Source: Pseudovibrio exalbescens DSM 16456 (lineage in GTDB: Bacteria; Pseudomonadota; Alphaproteobacteria; Rhizobiales; Stappiaceae). Taken from it: a DNA stretch of 64,000 bases. The stretch is taken from contig NZ_AUGS01000014.1 of NCBI RefSeq assembly GCF_000422785.1, positions 49,487 through 113,486 of the forward strand, in the 5' to 3' direction. The notes under the pieces were generated by a model that saw only the letters and a program-made list of their open reading frames with translations, was not told where the DNA came from and searched no databases. Positions 55,085 to 63,290 of this stretch are shown one piece after another (position 1 is the stretch's first letter; each line of letters starts with the position of its first letter). The translations under genes were made by a program, and so were the position numbers.

Positions 55085-56863
55085 TTAAGCAGCAATATGA
55101 TAAAGGTAGAAAGGGCGCCCCAGCTTGGTTTCCGGGGCACGGTGGAGCCATTCCTCGCAGTCGGAGATCGCGACCTCAGAGGGATCGTCACGCGATCTTT
55201 CCGCCATTTTGAGCGCTAAGGAGCGTGCGGCGGCCGATTTGTTCGCTGCTGCATGGTCGGCGCATCGTTTGGCTTCTGTCTCAGCCCGCTCAAACCAGAT
55301 TGCAGCAGCTTCGAACCGCCGCCTCTGGAACTCCGCCTTGCCGAGGGTTTGAGCAATGACAACTGAGTGGAAGGTGTCATGAATACTCTGCGCCTCGTGC
55401 CAGGATGCCAGGTACTGGTCCATTGCCATGTCGATTTGCCCAAGTCCGAACAACAGGCCAGCTTTCCGAAAGTGGTAGATCTTGGCAAACAACGCACGAG
55501 CTGGTCCCGTGTTAAAGGCTTCAAATCGTTCCCACACCGCCAGAGATTTACGGAGGTTGCCATCTGCCTCAAACAGGATGCTCATGTTGGAAATGAGGTT
55601 GATTTTGAGGTGAAGTGCATCACTGCCCTGTAGAGGCTTGATGGTTGCAATGGCTTCCCTGCAAATGGCGGCCGCTTCTTCGATCCGCTTGGTACGGAAC
55701 ATTACCAGCGCACGAACATTCAACAACCATCCAGTTTCGAGCAACGCCGCCGCCTCACCATGACCCTTTAAGGCCGCAAGACCTTCATCGATCAGGGCAA
55801 TCGTCCTGTCATATTCAGAGAGGCGTTTTGCCGAGAGCAACGAAGTGTACACACAAAAGCGGGCTTTCATGACCGGGTCTTTGGCCTGGCCCATGGCCCG
55901 GTGATAGATCTCTTGAGCAAATTGAAAGTTGCCAATGTAGGCATGCGCCAGACCCAAGAGCCGCGCCCTTGTCTCTGCCTCGAGCTCAAAGTCGGGATGT
56001 TCCAAGACAGAAAGCGCCAGATCATACTGACCAACTTGGATGGCCTCGAACAAACTGTCTTCGCTGAACCTATCAACATCAAGAAGGAGTGGGGCAAGCG
56101 GGCTGGGCCGGCTTTCTTCGGGCTCCATGGTGCCAAGTGGCGTTGGCTCATGGTGGCACAGGAATGACTTGAGGAACTTGCGTCGTTCGTCGGTTGACGC
56201 TGGCTCAGTTGTCAAGACCTCTTGTGTCCCCCAACGCGTCAGTTCGTTCAATGAGGAGGGACCGCCATAAACCACTATTATCTTCTGACTGGCGAACTGG
56301 AGCAACTGATTGAGTGACAGCAGGCTCACCCTGTCGATTTGCGCCACATCAGGGACAAAGATCCAAAGTCTCTGGCCCACAAAGGCAGCTGTCTTCTCCA
56401 AGCCTTCCACGACCAGTCGCGCAAGGCCGTTGGTTATGCGAAACGTGTATTCACTCTCACGGGAAAGGCGGCGTTCGGAAGCTGGAAGCGCTAGCGCGTC
56501 CATTGTGATGAACGTCAGGTCCTCCGGCGTCACATGCAAGTTCACAGCGGTAAGCTCTGCAGCTTTGCCCGATACAAGCCCTTCGCATTCCTTAGACAAG
56601 CTGGGCAGGAACCTGGCTACCAGTCCAGCAAGTCCTTGAAAGGGTGCAGTGTGATTTGGTGCAAAGCTCCAAACATCGACCAGTTCACCTTCGCGCTTCA
56701 ACTGCTCAATTGCTTCATCAAATGCCTCTGGTCCGCCACGTGCGTGCGGGTTGATGAACAGTTGTCGGTGCCCCGCTGCAACCGCAGAACTGAGAGTTTC
56801 AAACCACTTTCCACCTATGGTTGTGGTGGCGGGCAAATCTGTTTCCTGGAGTTCTGCGCTCAC
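55085..56863 (-). CDS. Pseudo-STAND ATPase/TPR protein 2
   Basis: A 592-residue relative of TPR protein 1. The N-terminal part keeps the shape of a STAND ATPase: an early strand QLFINPHARGGPEAFDEAI stands where the P-loop should be but lacks GKT/S, and LWIFVPDVAQIDRVSLLSLN matches the Walker-B plus sensor region, with one Asp retained. TPR-like helices cover about 260-555 (LLETGWLLNVRALVMFRTKR, LHLKINLISNMSILFEADG, AAIWFERAETEA). It ends ETKLGRPFYLYHIAA, matching the TKLxRPF tail. Located between LanB-like genes 4 and 3 in the operon; 12 bp from the former. Confidence 0.65.
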   Translation of the reverse strand: MSAELQETDLPATTTIGGKWFETLSSAVAAGHRQLFINPHARGGPEAFDEAIEQLKREGELVDVWSFAPNHTAPFQGLAGLVARFLPSLSKECEGLVSGKAAELTAVNLHVTPEDLTFITMDALALPASERRLSRESEYTFRITNGLARLVVEGLEKTAAFVGQRLWIFVPDVAQIDRVSLLSLNQLLQFASQKIIVVYGGPSSLNELTRWGTQEVLTTEPASTDERRKFLKSFLCHHEPTPLGTMEPEESRPSPLAPLLLDVDRFSEDSLFEAIQVGQYDLALSVLEHPDFELEAETRARLLGLAHAYIGNFQFAQEIYHRAMGQAKDPVMKARFCVYTSLLSAKRLSEYDRTIALIDEGLAALKGHGEAAALLETGWLLNVRALVMFRTKRIEEAAAICREAIATIKPLQGSDALHLKINLISNMSILFEADGNLRKSLAVWERFEAFNTGPARALFAKIYHFRKAGLLFGLGQIDMAMDQYLASWHEAQSIHDTFHSVVIAQTLGKAEFQRRRFEAAAIWFERAETEAKRCADHAAANKSAAARSLALKMAERSRDDPSEVAISDCEEWLHRAPETKLGRPFYLYHIAA

Positions 56864-56875
56864 GGTCTTCCTCCT

Positions 56876-59218
56876 CTAAGCGATTTCCGCGCCAGCAGCG
56901 AGCTTGGCGCCTGCAATTGCTCTGGTCGTCTCTGGTACTTTCGCTACTGGACCGGGGTAAATCGCATGAATTCGCAGCTCACACGGGTAGCGCCCACCTC
57001 CCTGCGTCAACCAAAGGCTCTCCGCATCAGGGTACATTTCCTCAAAACGTACTGCGGTGCTGCGTTTGAGCAGATTGGCGAGCATCACCAAACAATGCTC
57101 AACGGCGAAATCCACGTAGATGGGTTTGCGTTCTGCGTCTGCCTTTGCAAAAACCCGTTCGGGCAGTGCATATGTTTGCCGGAAGGTTTGCGCTGCCTTG
57201 AGCAAAGCAACGCCTGACATCTCAGTAAGGTCGTTGAGAGCTTCCGCAGCAAAGGACCAACGTTGCCGTTGTATCACGCAGTCGCCGAAGTAAATGCGTG
57301 GCGTGTGCTGTCCAAGATCGATCTCTGGCGCGGCCAGCCAAGGCAGGGCTAGCGCGGCGAACGGTGGGTATTTTTGATGGTCTGACAACGTCAGGTAGAG
57401 CGGTATTGGCTTGCCGCCAACCATCAACCGCACCACACCATCATCATCAAGGCCGACTTCAGCGCGCGCAAGAGATGTCGCCCTGACACCGTAAGCCTTG
57501 TCGAAACGGCCAATAGGATCTGAATAAACAAGGCGCTCACCGGGGAAACTATAGAAACCTTTATTGCGCCGCCGTACTTGAAGGGCGGTAAGTTCGCTCA
57601 GACCCGTTTCATTCAGCCTGTTGTTGAGCTGGCATGAGTACTCATCCCGGCTTGGCAAAAAGGTGGTCAGCCACGAGTTCAGCAATAGATGATGGTTCAT
57701 TTTGCCGACAAAGAGTTCATAGTTCCCAGAAGCCAAGGCGTCCATGTCCTTAGCTCCGATGAAGACATCAAGTAGCGAGTAGCGCGGCCCTTCAATCTCC
57801 TTCAGCATCAACTGTTCAGGGGCAATGCGCACGCACCCGTCCGCATCTGCAGATTGATTAGAGACCAGCTCTTCCAGACGGCGTTGCGCCTCGTTTGTGC
57901 CCACCGCGGGCATTGTTGGCACCTCACCCTTCATAGCATCGATAAACCGAGGGGCTGGCACTGGTGTGCCATTCGGCGAAAGACGCATGAAGACGGCGCG
58001 GGCAGAGCGTTGCAAGGCTTCCCATTGCGCCTTCCCTATGGCCGCCGAGAGTTGCAAAGAGGGCTCCGCCCGGTAAACAAGATCCTCATGAAGACGGCGG
58101 CCAAAGGTCAGCTCACGGATGCTGCCACGTGCTTCTTCATAGTAGATGGTGCGGTCCTCATACATCGCGCCGGTTCCACGCCATGCTGACAAGCCAGTCT
58201 GCGTTTCAAACTGCAAGGCAGCCTCTTCGAGCAGCTTTTGCCGCTCCTCGAAGGACGCTGCGCTCATCTGTGCGCGCCACTGTTGCCACGTTGTCAGTCG
58301 CTCAACCCACCTGTCGCGTGCAGACCCTTCTGGCAAATCACTGACCATGGCAAGCAACTCTTCCAAGGCGTCAAGGCGCGAGGAGCTAACAATAGGGCCG
58401 TGCCGCAAAATGCTGGAATCAACCAACTTGTCGATAAGAATCTGAGAGCGCGGGCCATGCGTTTTCTGGATTTGGCTGCGGGTCTGGCCGTTTTCAATGG
58501 CCTCCATTACTGCAACCGCCCAAGGTGGCAACGGGCGATGGGATTGATCCGGCATAGTCAACCCATCCGCATTCAGGATGACCATGGGATTCAGGTGCAA
58601 TGGCAACGCGCTCCTGAACTCAGGTTCTTCAGCGATTTTTTCGGCAAGCGCCGACAGGGCCCAAAACGTTAAAAAGACGCGGCGTTCAGTAACAAGATCC
58701 TCGCCCATGGCGAGCCCCGGCCCCTCTTTCCGATCTACGGTGGTTTCAAGCCTTGCCCAGCCATCCCAACCGTCATCTACCCGGCCATAGTTCAGTGTAC
58801 CAAAAAAGCTTGTGGTCTCATTCTTTGCTGCGAAGCGCTGGAGGTAGGCAAACACGGTACGTAACGCCCGCCGCGCATCAGAGTTGAAATGGGATTTCGC
58901 AAGCGCTCGCTCAACTTTCGGTACCGCGTTGCGATAAACATCCGGGCTTGAGACAAACAGCGCTTGGCGAATATCCTGCCTTTGCAAAAGACGCCCAATG
59001 CTGTCCAAAATGCGTTGATTTTCTTCGCTATAAACCTGTTGCGTCTTCGCGTTTTCAGCACCCATTTCCAGCAGGATTGCCAAGGTGTCCTGCATGCGAA
59101 AAAGTTCAAGCACCTCCATCGGAAAGCCCGGAGAACGTAGAACAAATTCAGGGCCAAATTGCCATCTAGCTCGGACATGGGCTTTTTGTTGGTGAGGAGC
59201 GGATTGCTGATCAAGCAT
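56876..59218 (-). CDS. LanB-like tRNA-dependent enzyme 4 (probable PEARL)
   Basis: A 780-residue paralogue, the shortest of four. It opens with EFVLRSPGFPMEVLELFRMQ, has AYLQRFAAKNETTSFFGTLN as core motif (Thr-Leu replaces Pro-Ile) and ends HTPRIYFGDCVIQRQRW, PIYVDFAVEHCLVMLANLL and FEEMYPDAESLWLTQGGG. The N-terminal helical part is about 60 residues shorter than in the others. Start taken at ATG 59218, overlapping the peptidase stop by eight bases. It is the first LanB-like gene in the transcript and could carry out the first extension (inference). Confidence 0.72.
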   Translation of the reverse strand: MLDQQSAPHQQKAHVRARWQFGPEFVLRSPGFPMEVLELFRMQDTLAILLEMGAENAKTQQVYSEENQRILDSIGRLLQRQDIRQALFVSSPDVYRNAVPKVERALAKSHFNSDARRALRTVFAYLQRFAAKNETTSFFGTLNYGRVDDGWDGWARLETTVDRKEGPGLAMGEDLVTERRVFLTFWALSALAEKIAEEPEFRSALPLHLNPMVILNADGLTMPDQSHRPLPPWAVAVMEAIENGQTRSQIQKTHGPRSQILIDKLVDSSILRHGPIVSSSRLDALEELLAMVSDLPEGSARDRWVERLTTWQQWRAQMSAASFEERQKLLEEAALQFETQTGLSAWRGTGAMYEDRTIYYEEARGSIRELTFGRRLHEDLVYRAEPSLQLSAAIGKAQWEALQRSARAVFMRLSPNGTPVPAPRFIDAMKGEVPTMPAVGTNEAQRRLEELVSNQSADADGCVRIAPEQLMLKEIEGPRYSLLDVFIGAKDMDALASGNYELFVGKMNHHLLLNSWLTTFLPSRDEYSCQLNNRLNETGLSELTALQVRRRNKGFYSFPGERLVYSDPIGRFDKAYGVRATSLARAEVGLDDDGVVRLMVGGKPIPLYLTLSDHQKYPPFAALALPWLAAPEIDLGQHTPRIYFGDCVIQRQRWSFAAEALNDLTEMSGVALLKAAQTFRQTYALPERVFAKADAERKPIYVDFAVEHCLVMLANLLKRSTAVRFEEMYPDAESLWLTQGGGRYPCELRIHAIYPGPVAKVPETTRAIAGAKLAAGAEIA

Positions 59219-61082
59219 ATGATGCAGCCTCCCCGGGAACATTCAGGACAAGTGTCATCAGTTGGTTCAATCGGCCCCGCATCACGCTCAGGCACGTTTC
59301 CCACACGGCCTCCTCTTCCAGATCAGCACCAAAAGTTGTTTTGAAAGCGGTATTGATGTCGTTTTGAGCCATGCTGCGCAAAAGACTGGTGTAGGCGCCA
59401 GCAAACTGAGGTCCTAAAGCCTGTCTTTGCGCCTCAAGAAAGTGTGCAAGAAAAAAGCCGGCAATGTAGGGCAAGCCATGAAACTGAGAGGCAATGAATA
59501 CCGGTTTGCGATACCAAGCACTCACATCTGGGCTAACTTTGTTCTCTCCGAACCAATGCAACCAGACTTTCGTGAAACGCTGATCCAGTTCTTCTGGTGT
59601 ATGAGGGAAAGGCGCATCGGTCAGTTGCCTCTCAAAAGTAAAGTTGGCAGGCAGCATCAGCGCAAAGGCGATAAAGGCCTGCGCTTCCATCCACGCGTAG
59701 CGGCGGAACTGGGCACATGGGTGCTGAGAACTGTTCTCCCCGCTGCGCTGCCATTGGCTTCGCAGCAGAAGTTCGGCAAACGATGCCACTGTTTCTGCGG
59801 AGGCCGTTGGCACATAGTGCCGCTCCATGGGCAGATCTTTTATGCACCAGAAATGATGTGCGTGCGAGGTTTCATGGGCGATGCGGATCGCGTTCAGAGC
59901 ATGGCCATCATAGCTCACGAGCACGAGTGGCACGCCGCGTCGGGCAATCGAGGTTTGAAAGTCCGCTGTTCTGCGTCCGGCCTGATGAGGACTGGCATCG
60001 AGCCAGCCCTCTTGCATCATCAGACGGAAAAACCCAGCCATTTCCGGATCAACCGCATTGAACGCCCGCTCGGTATCCCGCAGCGCCTCGTTTAGTGGAA
60101 CCGGACCAACCCAGTTGCTGGAAGCATCCAGATCCCAAGGTGCAAGCCTCTCGTAGCCTGCCATGTGCGCTTGAGCCGTCAGCGCTGCTTGAGCGTCAAC
60201 TCGAAGGGCGTTTGCAGCTTCAAGACAACGCTCAACTGCGCCGCGCGAGAGGGACGTTTCAGCAAGGGCCTCCTGCCAGCGATCTTCGCCCTTGATCTCA
60301 GCCGCTCGACATCGCCATGCAATGCGGCCGGTCAAAGCGTGTGCTGCCATGGTTCGATGCGGCTGCCAAGCTGTTTCCACGCTTGTGAAGATCCTTTCTC
60401 GAGTGCTTCGAACTGGGTGCGCCAACAAGCGGGTCGCCTCCACCACAGAGACTTGGTTATCGGCTATCCCGTCCTCAGGCAGATGGAAATAAAGCTGCGC
60501 TCGAGTGTCACGGTAGGCCTGCCACCACTGTCTGTAGCCGGGTCCACCAAGCCGGTCTGTCTGTTCATTGCGCTTGCTTTTTTCCTCGTCCCTTTCCCAA
60601 CTCTGCCAGCGCTTCAAAACCTCTTCAGGCGCGCCTTCCGGGAATAAATCTGAGGCGTTTCGACCTGCTTTGAGCATCACCCCTACAAACTCCGTAGGGG
60701 CACTTTTATGCGCAGTAGCAATGCGCCGAATACGTTCCGCATTCTTCGTCAAGTGTTTGGTAGTTTCGCCAAGAGAGCGCTTGCACTCCAAAAACACATA
60801 GAGTTCCTGAATGCTCTCTCGCTGTTCTGTCCAGTCCGCATCAAGTCGCTCCAGCGCGGTGGCAGACAGCGCCCCAGCCGGCACTTGCTTGGCGAAACGA
60901 GCAAACTCTTCTCGGCTCCGCTTTACTCCCGCCCAGACGTTACTCAGGGCAGCTGCGAACTCTGCAGAAGCCGGATCCCACAGGGGATCTGTCATTTTCC
61001 ACCGTACTTGCTCGCGAGCACTCTCGTCACCCGAACTGAACGGCTCCGGCGCCTGTGTTGCGAGGGAGGCTGTCATCGTCAT
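59211..61082 (-). CDS. M3-family (oligoendopeptidase F-like) metallopeptidase
   Basis: A 623-residue protein with the zinc motif of thimet-type peptidases: IRIAHETSHAHHFWC contains HExxH (HETSH), and the third ligand Glu is expected in ASAETVASFAELLL 25 or so residues on. The C-terminal Tyr/His region (SQFHGLPYIAGFFLAHFLEA) is also family-like. In this operon it is the obvious candidate for releasing the finished product from the scaffold peptide or degrading the spent scaffold. It overlaps the MFS gene by four bases. The N-terminal half is divergent from housekeeping PepF. Confidence 0.8.
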   Translation of the reverse strand: MTMTASLATQAPEPFSSGDESAREQVRWKMTDPLWDPASAEFAAALSNVWAGVKRSREEFARFAKQVPAGALSATALERLDADWTEQRESIQELYVFLECKRSLGETTKHLTKNAERIRRIATAHKSAPTEFVGVMLKAGRNASDLFPEGAPEEVLKRWQSWERDEEKSKRNEQTDRLGGPGYRQWWQAYRDTRAQLYFHLPEDGIADNQVSVVEATRLLAHPVRSTRERIFTSVETAWQPHRTMAAHALTGRIAWRCRAAEIKGEDRWQEALAETSLSRGAVERCLEAANALRVDAQAALTAQAHMAGYERLAPWDLDASSNWVGPVPLNEALRDTERAFNAVDPEMAGFFRLMMQEGWLDASPHQAGRRTADFQTSIARRGVPLVLVSYDGHALNAIRIAHETSHAHHFWCIKDLPMERHYVPTASAETVASFAELLLRSQWQRSGENSSQHPCAQFRRYAWMEAQAFIAFALMLPANFTFERQLTDAPFPHTPEELDQRFTKVWLHWFGENKVSPDVSAWYRKPVFIASQFHGLPYIAGFFLAHFLEAQRQALGPQFAGAYTSLLRSMAQNDINTAFKTTFGADLEEEAVWETCLSVMRGRLNQLMTLVLNVPGEAASYA

Positions 61083-62326
61083 GACTTGCCCCCTTCAAGG
61101 GCCTGCGGTTCGTCTGAAGCGCGCGAACGGCTTGCAATCAGGCCGAAGATTGCCATGGCCACAGTCCCGGCAGCGCACATGATGAATGCAGCTGGGGCGG
61201 TAGACTGGGAGATCAACGCACCAATCATGAGCGCGCTCAAGCTCTCGCCGATAAAAGCGATAGTTGACCACATGCTGAACACCTTGCCCATTCGGTTGCC
61301 GGGCGTTTTTGTTTGTATCAGCACGACAAGCGGAATATCCACGACCGCTTCTACAGCGCCTACCAGCAGGGCGAAGCTCAGTGCTATCCAGATGTTTTCA
61401 GAGAGTCCAAGCGCGGCAAAAAAGACGCCCCACAGGGCCCATCCGCCGAAAATGTAGAGCGATGGATTTTTGATTTGCAAACGGCCGATCACGAGGGACG
61501 CAAAAACGTAGCCGATGGTGATCATGGCTAGAACCCAACCAAAGCCACTGGCTCCTGCGCCCCAGTTCTGGTCTGCCACGTGCGGCAGCGCGACACGCTC
61601 CAGGCCAGTGACAAACATCAGGCCGACACCGAACAAGATGATGCCCCAAAACAGATCTCTATGACCCTGCAGAAAGCGCAGCGTTCCACCAAGAGCACCG
61701 AGCAGGTTATCCTCGGACTCCTCACCTTCGGCATGGCCGACATTGCGCAGCGGCACTACAAAACCAATGGAAACAAAAAAGGTTACAATAGCAATGGTGT
61801 AGAGCTGATCTGCGCCCCAAAGCTCGATGAGAATGCCGCCAAGTGCCAGACCAATCAGGCGCGCAGCCCGAAAGCCGCCCTCCACAAGGGACACCCCAAG
61901 GGCCCGGGTGTCATCATCCAAGACACCTGCAACCGCTGCATTCAACGACGGATGAAAGAAACAGCGGGCGCTTGTCAAGACAAATGCAATCAATGCCAAG
62001 TGCCAGACCGTCAACATGCCTGCCAGCGCCAACGCAGGCACAACCGCCACGGCAACCGCGCGGATCAGATCACAAAACAGCATTAATGACTTGCGGTTCC
62101 ATTTGTCCGCGTAAACGCCGCCGATCAATCCGAAGAGTAGGTAAGGGGCGCTGGCGCAAAACACCACGAGACCCGCCAGCCACGCGCTTTCTGTCATCTC
62201 GTAGGCGAGCCAGTAAAACGCGACCTGGTAGATGGATTCGCCAAAGGTGGAGATGGTTTGTCCCAGCCACAGCAAACGATAATCGTGGTTTCGGGCAAGT
62301 CGCAGCCAGTCGGGCGCCGTTTTCAT
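61079..62326 (-). CDS. MFS exporter
   Basis: A 415-residue membrane protein with about 12 helices. N-terminal NHDYRLLWLGQTISTFGESI and YQVAFYWLAYEMTESAWLAG, then GGVYADKWNRKSLMLFCDLI carry the loop 2-3 signature of drug/siderophore exporters such as the EntS and macrolide-efflux groups. Placement between the flavin reductase and peptidase genes suggests it exports the product. The C-terminal SRSRASDEPQALEGGKS tail is cytoplasmic. Ends in a four-base overlap with the peptidase start. Confidence 0.88.
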   Translation of the reverse strand: MKTAPDWLRLARNHDYRLLWLGQTISTFGESIYQVAFYWLAYEMTESAWLAGLVVFCASAPYLLFGLIGGVYADKWNRKSLMLFCDLIRAVAVAVVPALALAGMLTVWHLALIAFVLTSARCFFHPSLNAAVAGVLDDDTRALGVSLVEGGFRAARLIGLALGGILIELWGADQLYTIAIVTFFVSIGFVVPLRNVGHAEGEESEDNLLGALGGTLRFLQGHRDLFWGIILFGVGLMFVTGLERVALPHVADQNWGAGASGFGWVLAMITIGYVFASLVIGRLQIKNPSLYIFGGWALWGVFFAALGLSENIWIALSFALLVGAVEAVVDIPLVVLIQTKTPGNRMGKVFSMWSTIAFIGESLSALMIGALISQSTAPAAFIMCAAGTVAMAIFGLIASRSRASDEPQALEGGKS

Positions 62327-62365
62327 GCGTACCTCAAAATCAAATGGACAAGCGGAACAGCAGCG

Positions 62366-62983
62366 CTATGCCGCTTCCTTGTGTTTTCTCTGAATGGCCC
62401 CACCCTTGCGCGCTTCTGAAAGCGCCCGGGTATAACCAATGAGAAGATCACAGGAAGCATCCAAACGCGCCCAGATGGCGGGAAACTTCTGCGACGGCTC
62501 GGTGAAAGCCCGTTCCGTTGCGGCGTTGACGTCGCTCACGCGCCGCACCACCACGTCATCAGGGATCCAGCAGACCCGATTTCCCCTGAAGCTGGAGACG
62601 CGCAATTCCGCGATGGGCCAGACGCCGCCCATGCCATCCGAAACTCCCACCGGCAAGGCTGGTTTGTCACAAAACGGCCCCTCTCCAGACAGCATGAACA
62701 GTGTTTTCAAACCAGGTGGTACCATGCCGTGGAATTCGGGTGTGATGACCACAAAGCCGTCCGCATCAGAAAGGTCGCCCAGAGTGCTGTACCAAGGTGA
62801 CCCCGGCGTTGGGGGCGACTTGAAAACATCGTCCGTCAGCTCTGGCAGGATTGGCTCTGCAAGGTCTAACACAGCGCAAGTCACTTCTTTACGCCGCTTG
62901 GATAGCCGTTTTGCAATTAAATGGGCGAGCTTACCCGACTGGGAGCCCATGCGTGGGCTACCAGAGATAATCATCAACTTCAT
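62366..62983 (-). CDS. NADPH-dependent FMN reductase-like flavoprotein
   Basis: A 205-residue flavodoxin-fold protein. The FMN phosphate-binding loop is SGSPRMGSQSGKLAHLIAKR, and the second flavin contact is DADGFVVITPEFHGMVPPGL. Start chosen at ATG 62983 (MKLMIISGS) after GGAG. It could deliver reduced flavin to a partner, or reduce an intermediate directly. Second gene of the operon, 64 bp after the scaffold peptide and 39 bp before the exporter. The C-terminal tail (GAIQRKHKEAA) is charged. Confidence 0.82.
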   Translation of the reverse strand: MKLMIISGSPRMGSQSGKLAHLIAKRLSKRRKEVTCAVLDLAEPILPELTDDVFKSPPTPGSPWYSTLGDLSDADGFVVITPEFHGMVPPGLKTLFMLSGEGPFCDKPALPVGVSDGMGGVWPIAELRVSSFRGNRVCWIPDDVVVRRVSDVNAATERAFTEPSQKFPAIWARLDASCDLLIGYTRALSEARKGGAIQRKHKEAA

Positions 62984-63047
62984 GAGATTGCTCCACACTA
63001 TGTTTTGAAGCCAGGAACTGCCCAGCTTTCAATCTGCTCGAAACCGG

Positions 63048-63242
63048 CTAAAGAGCGAGGGGAGCGATCTTGTCTTCAACATCTTCAAGATCGAAATCCA
63101 GATCATCTAGGTCGTCCAGATCATCGTGGTTTTCTTCATGTTGAACAGTCGCATCGACAGATTTTACTTCATCGGTCGGGTTAGATACGTCTTCCCGGAC
63201 TTCTTCTGTAGTATTTGAAGTGCTATTTTCAATGTTTGACAT
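63048..63242 (-). CDS. Acidic scaffold (precursor) peptide of the LanB-like system
   Basis: A 64-residue peptide and the first gene of the 12-gene operon. ATG at 63242 follows AAGGAGT with six-base spacing, the best ribosome binding site in the cluster. Residues 1-32 hold all the Ser and Thr; residues 35-64 are strongly acidic with LDDLDDLDFDLEDVEDKI and end IAPLAL. The FDLED segment resembles the FNLD/FDLD leader motif that LanB-type proteins bind. There is no Cys anywhere and no Ser, Thr or Cys after residue 32, hence no core for lanthionine or azole formation. Ending at a bare leader fits a PEARL scaffold extended after translation. Confidence 0.75.
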   Translation of the reverse strand: MSNIENSTSNTTEEVREDVSNPTDEVKSVDATVQHEENHDDLDDLDDLDFDLEDVEDKIAPLAL

Positions 63243-63264
63243 AACACACTCCTTGATAGCCAAG

Positions 63265-63290
63265 AGTCCATCGATTGTGTGAGATGGACT
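63265..63290 (-). promoter_or_regulatory. Hairpin in the 5' leader of the scaffold-peptide operon
   Basis: AGTCCATC and GATGGACT form a perfect 8-bp stem with a ten-base loop, 23 bp before the start codon and 11 bp before the ribosome binding site. No T run follows. It could stabilise the leader RNA or act as an operator. Confidence 0.5.

Noticed and set aside
55081..55191. Longer start for LanB-like enzyme 3 with an apparent membrane helix (STFIILLLNV)
   Set aside because: That stretch is the out-of-frame end of the upstream TPR gene; the ATG at 55080 gives the family-conserved N-terminus.
62961..63047. Extended precursor by reading through the TAG stop (29 more in-frame residues, PVSSRLKAGQ...)
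   Set aside because: The extension has no Cys, runs into the start of the FMN reductase gene and lacks any motif; there is no sign of stop-codon readthrough.
42543..63242. Classical lantibiotic or thiopeptide cluster
   Set aside because: No LanC, YcaO, split elimination enzyme or cycloaddition enzyme is present, and the precursor has no Ser/Thr/Cys core at its C-terminus.
63243..63263. Longer precursor starting at MAIKECV
   Set aside because: The AAGGAGT ribosome binding site lies inside that extension and is ideally spaced for the ATG at 63242.
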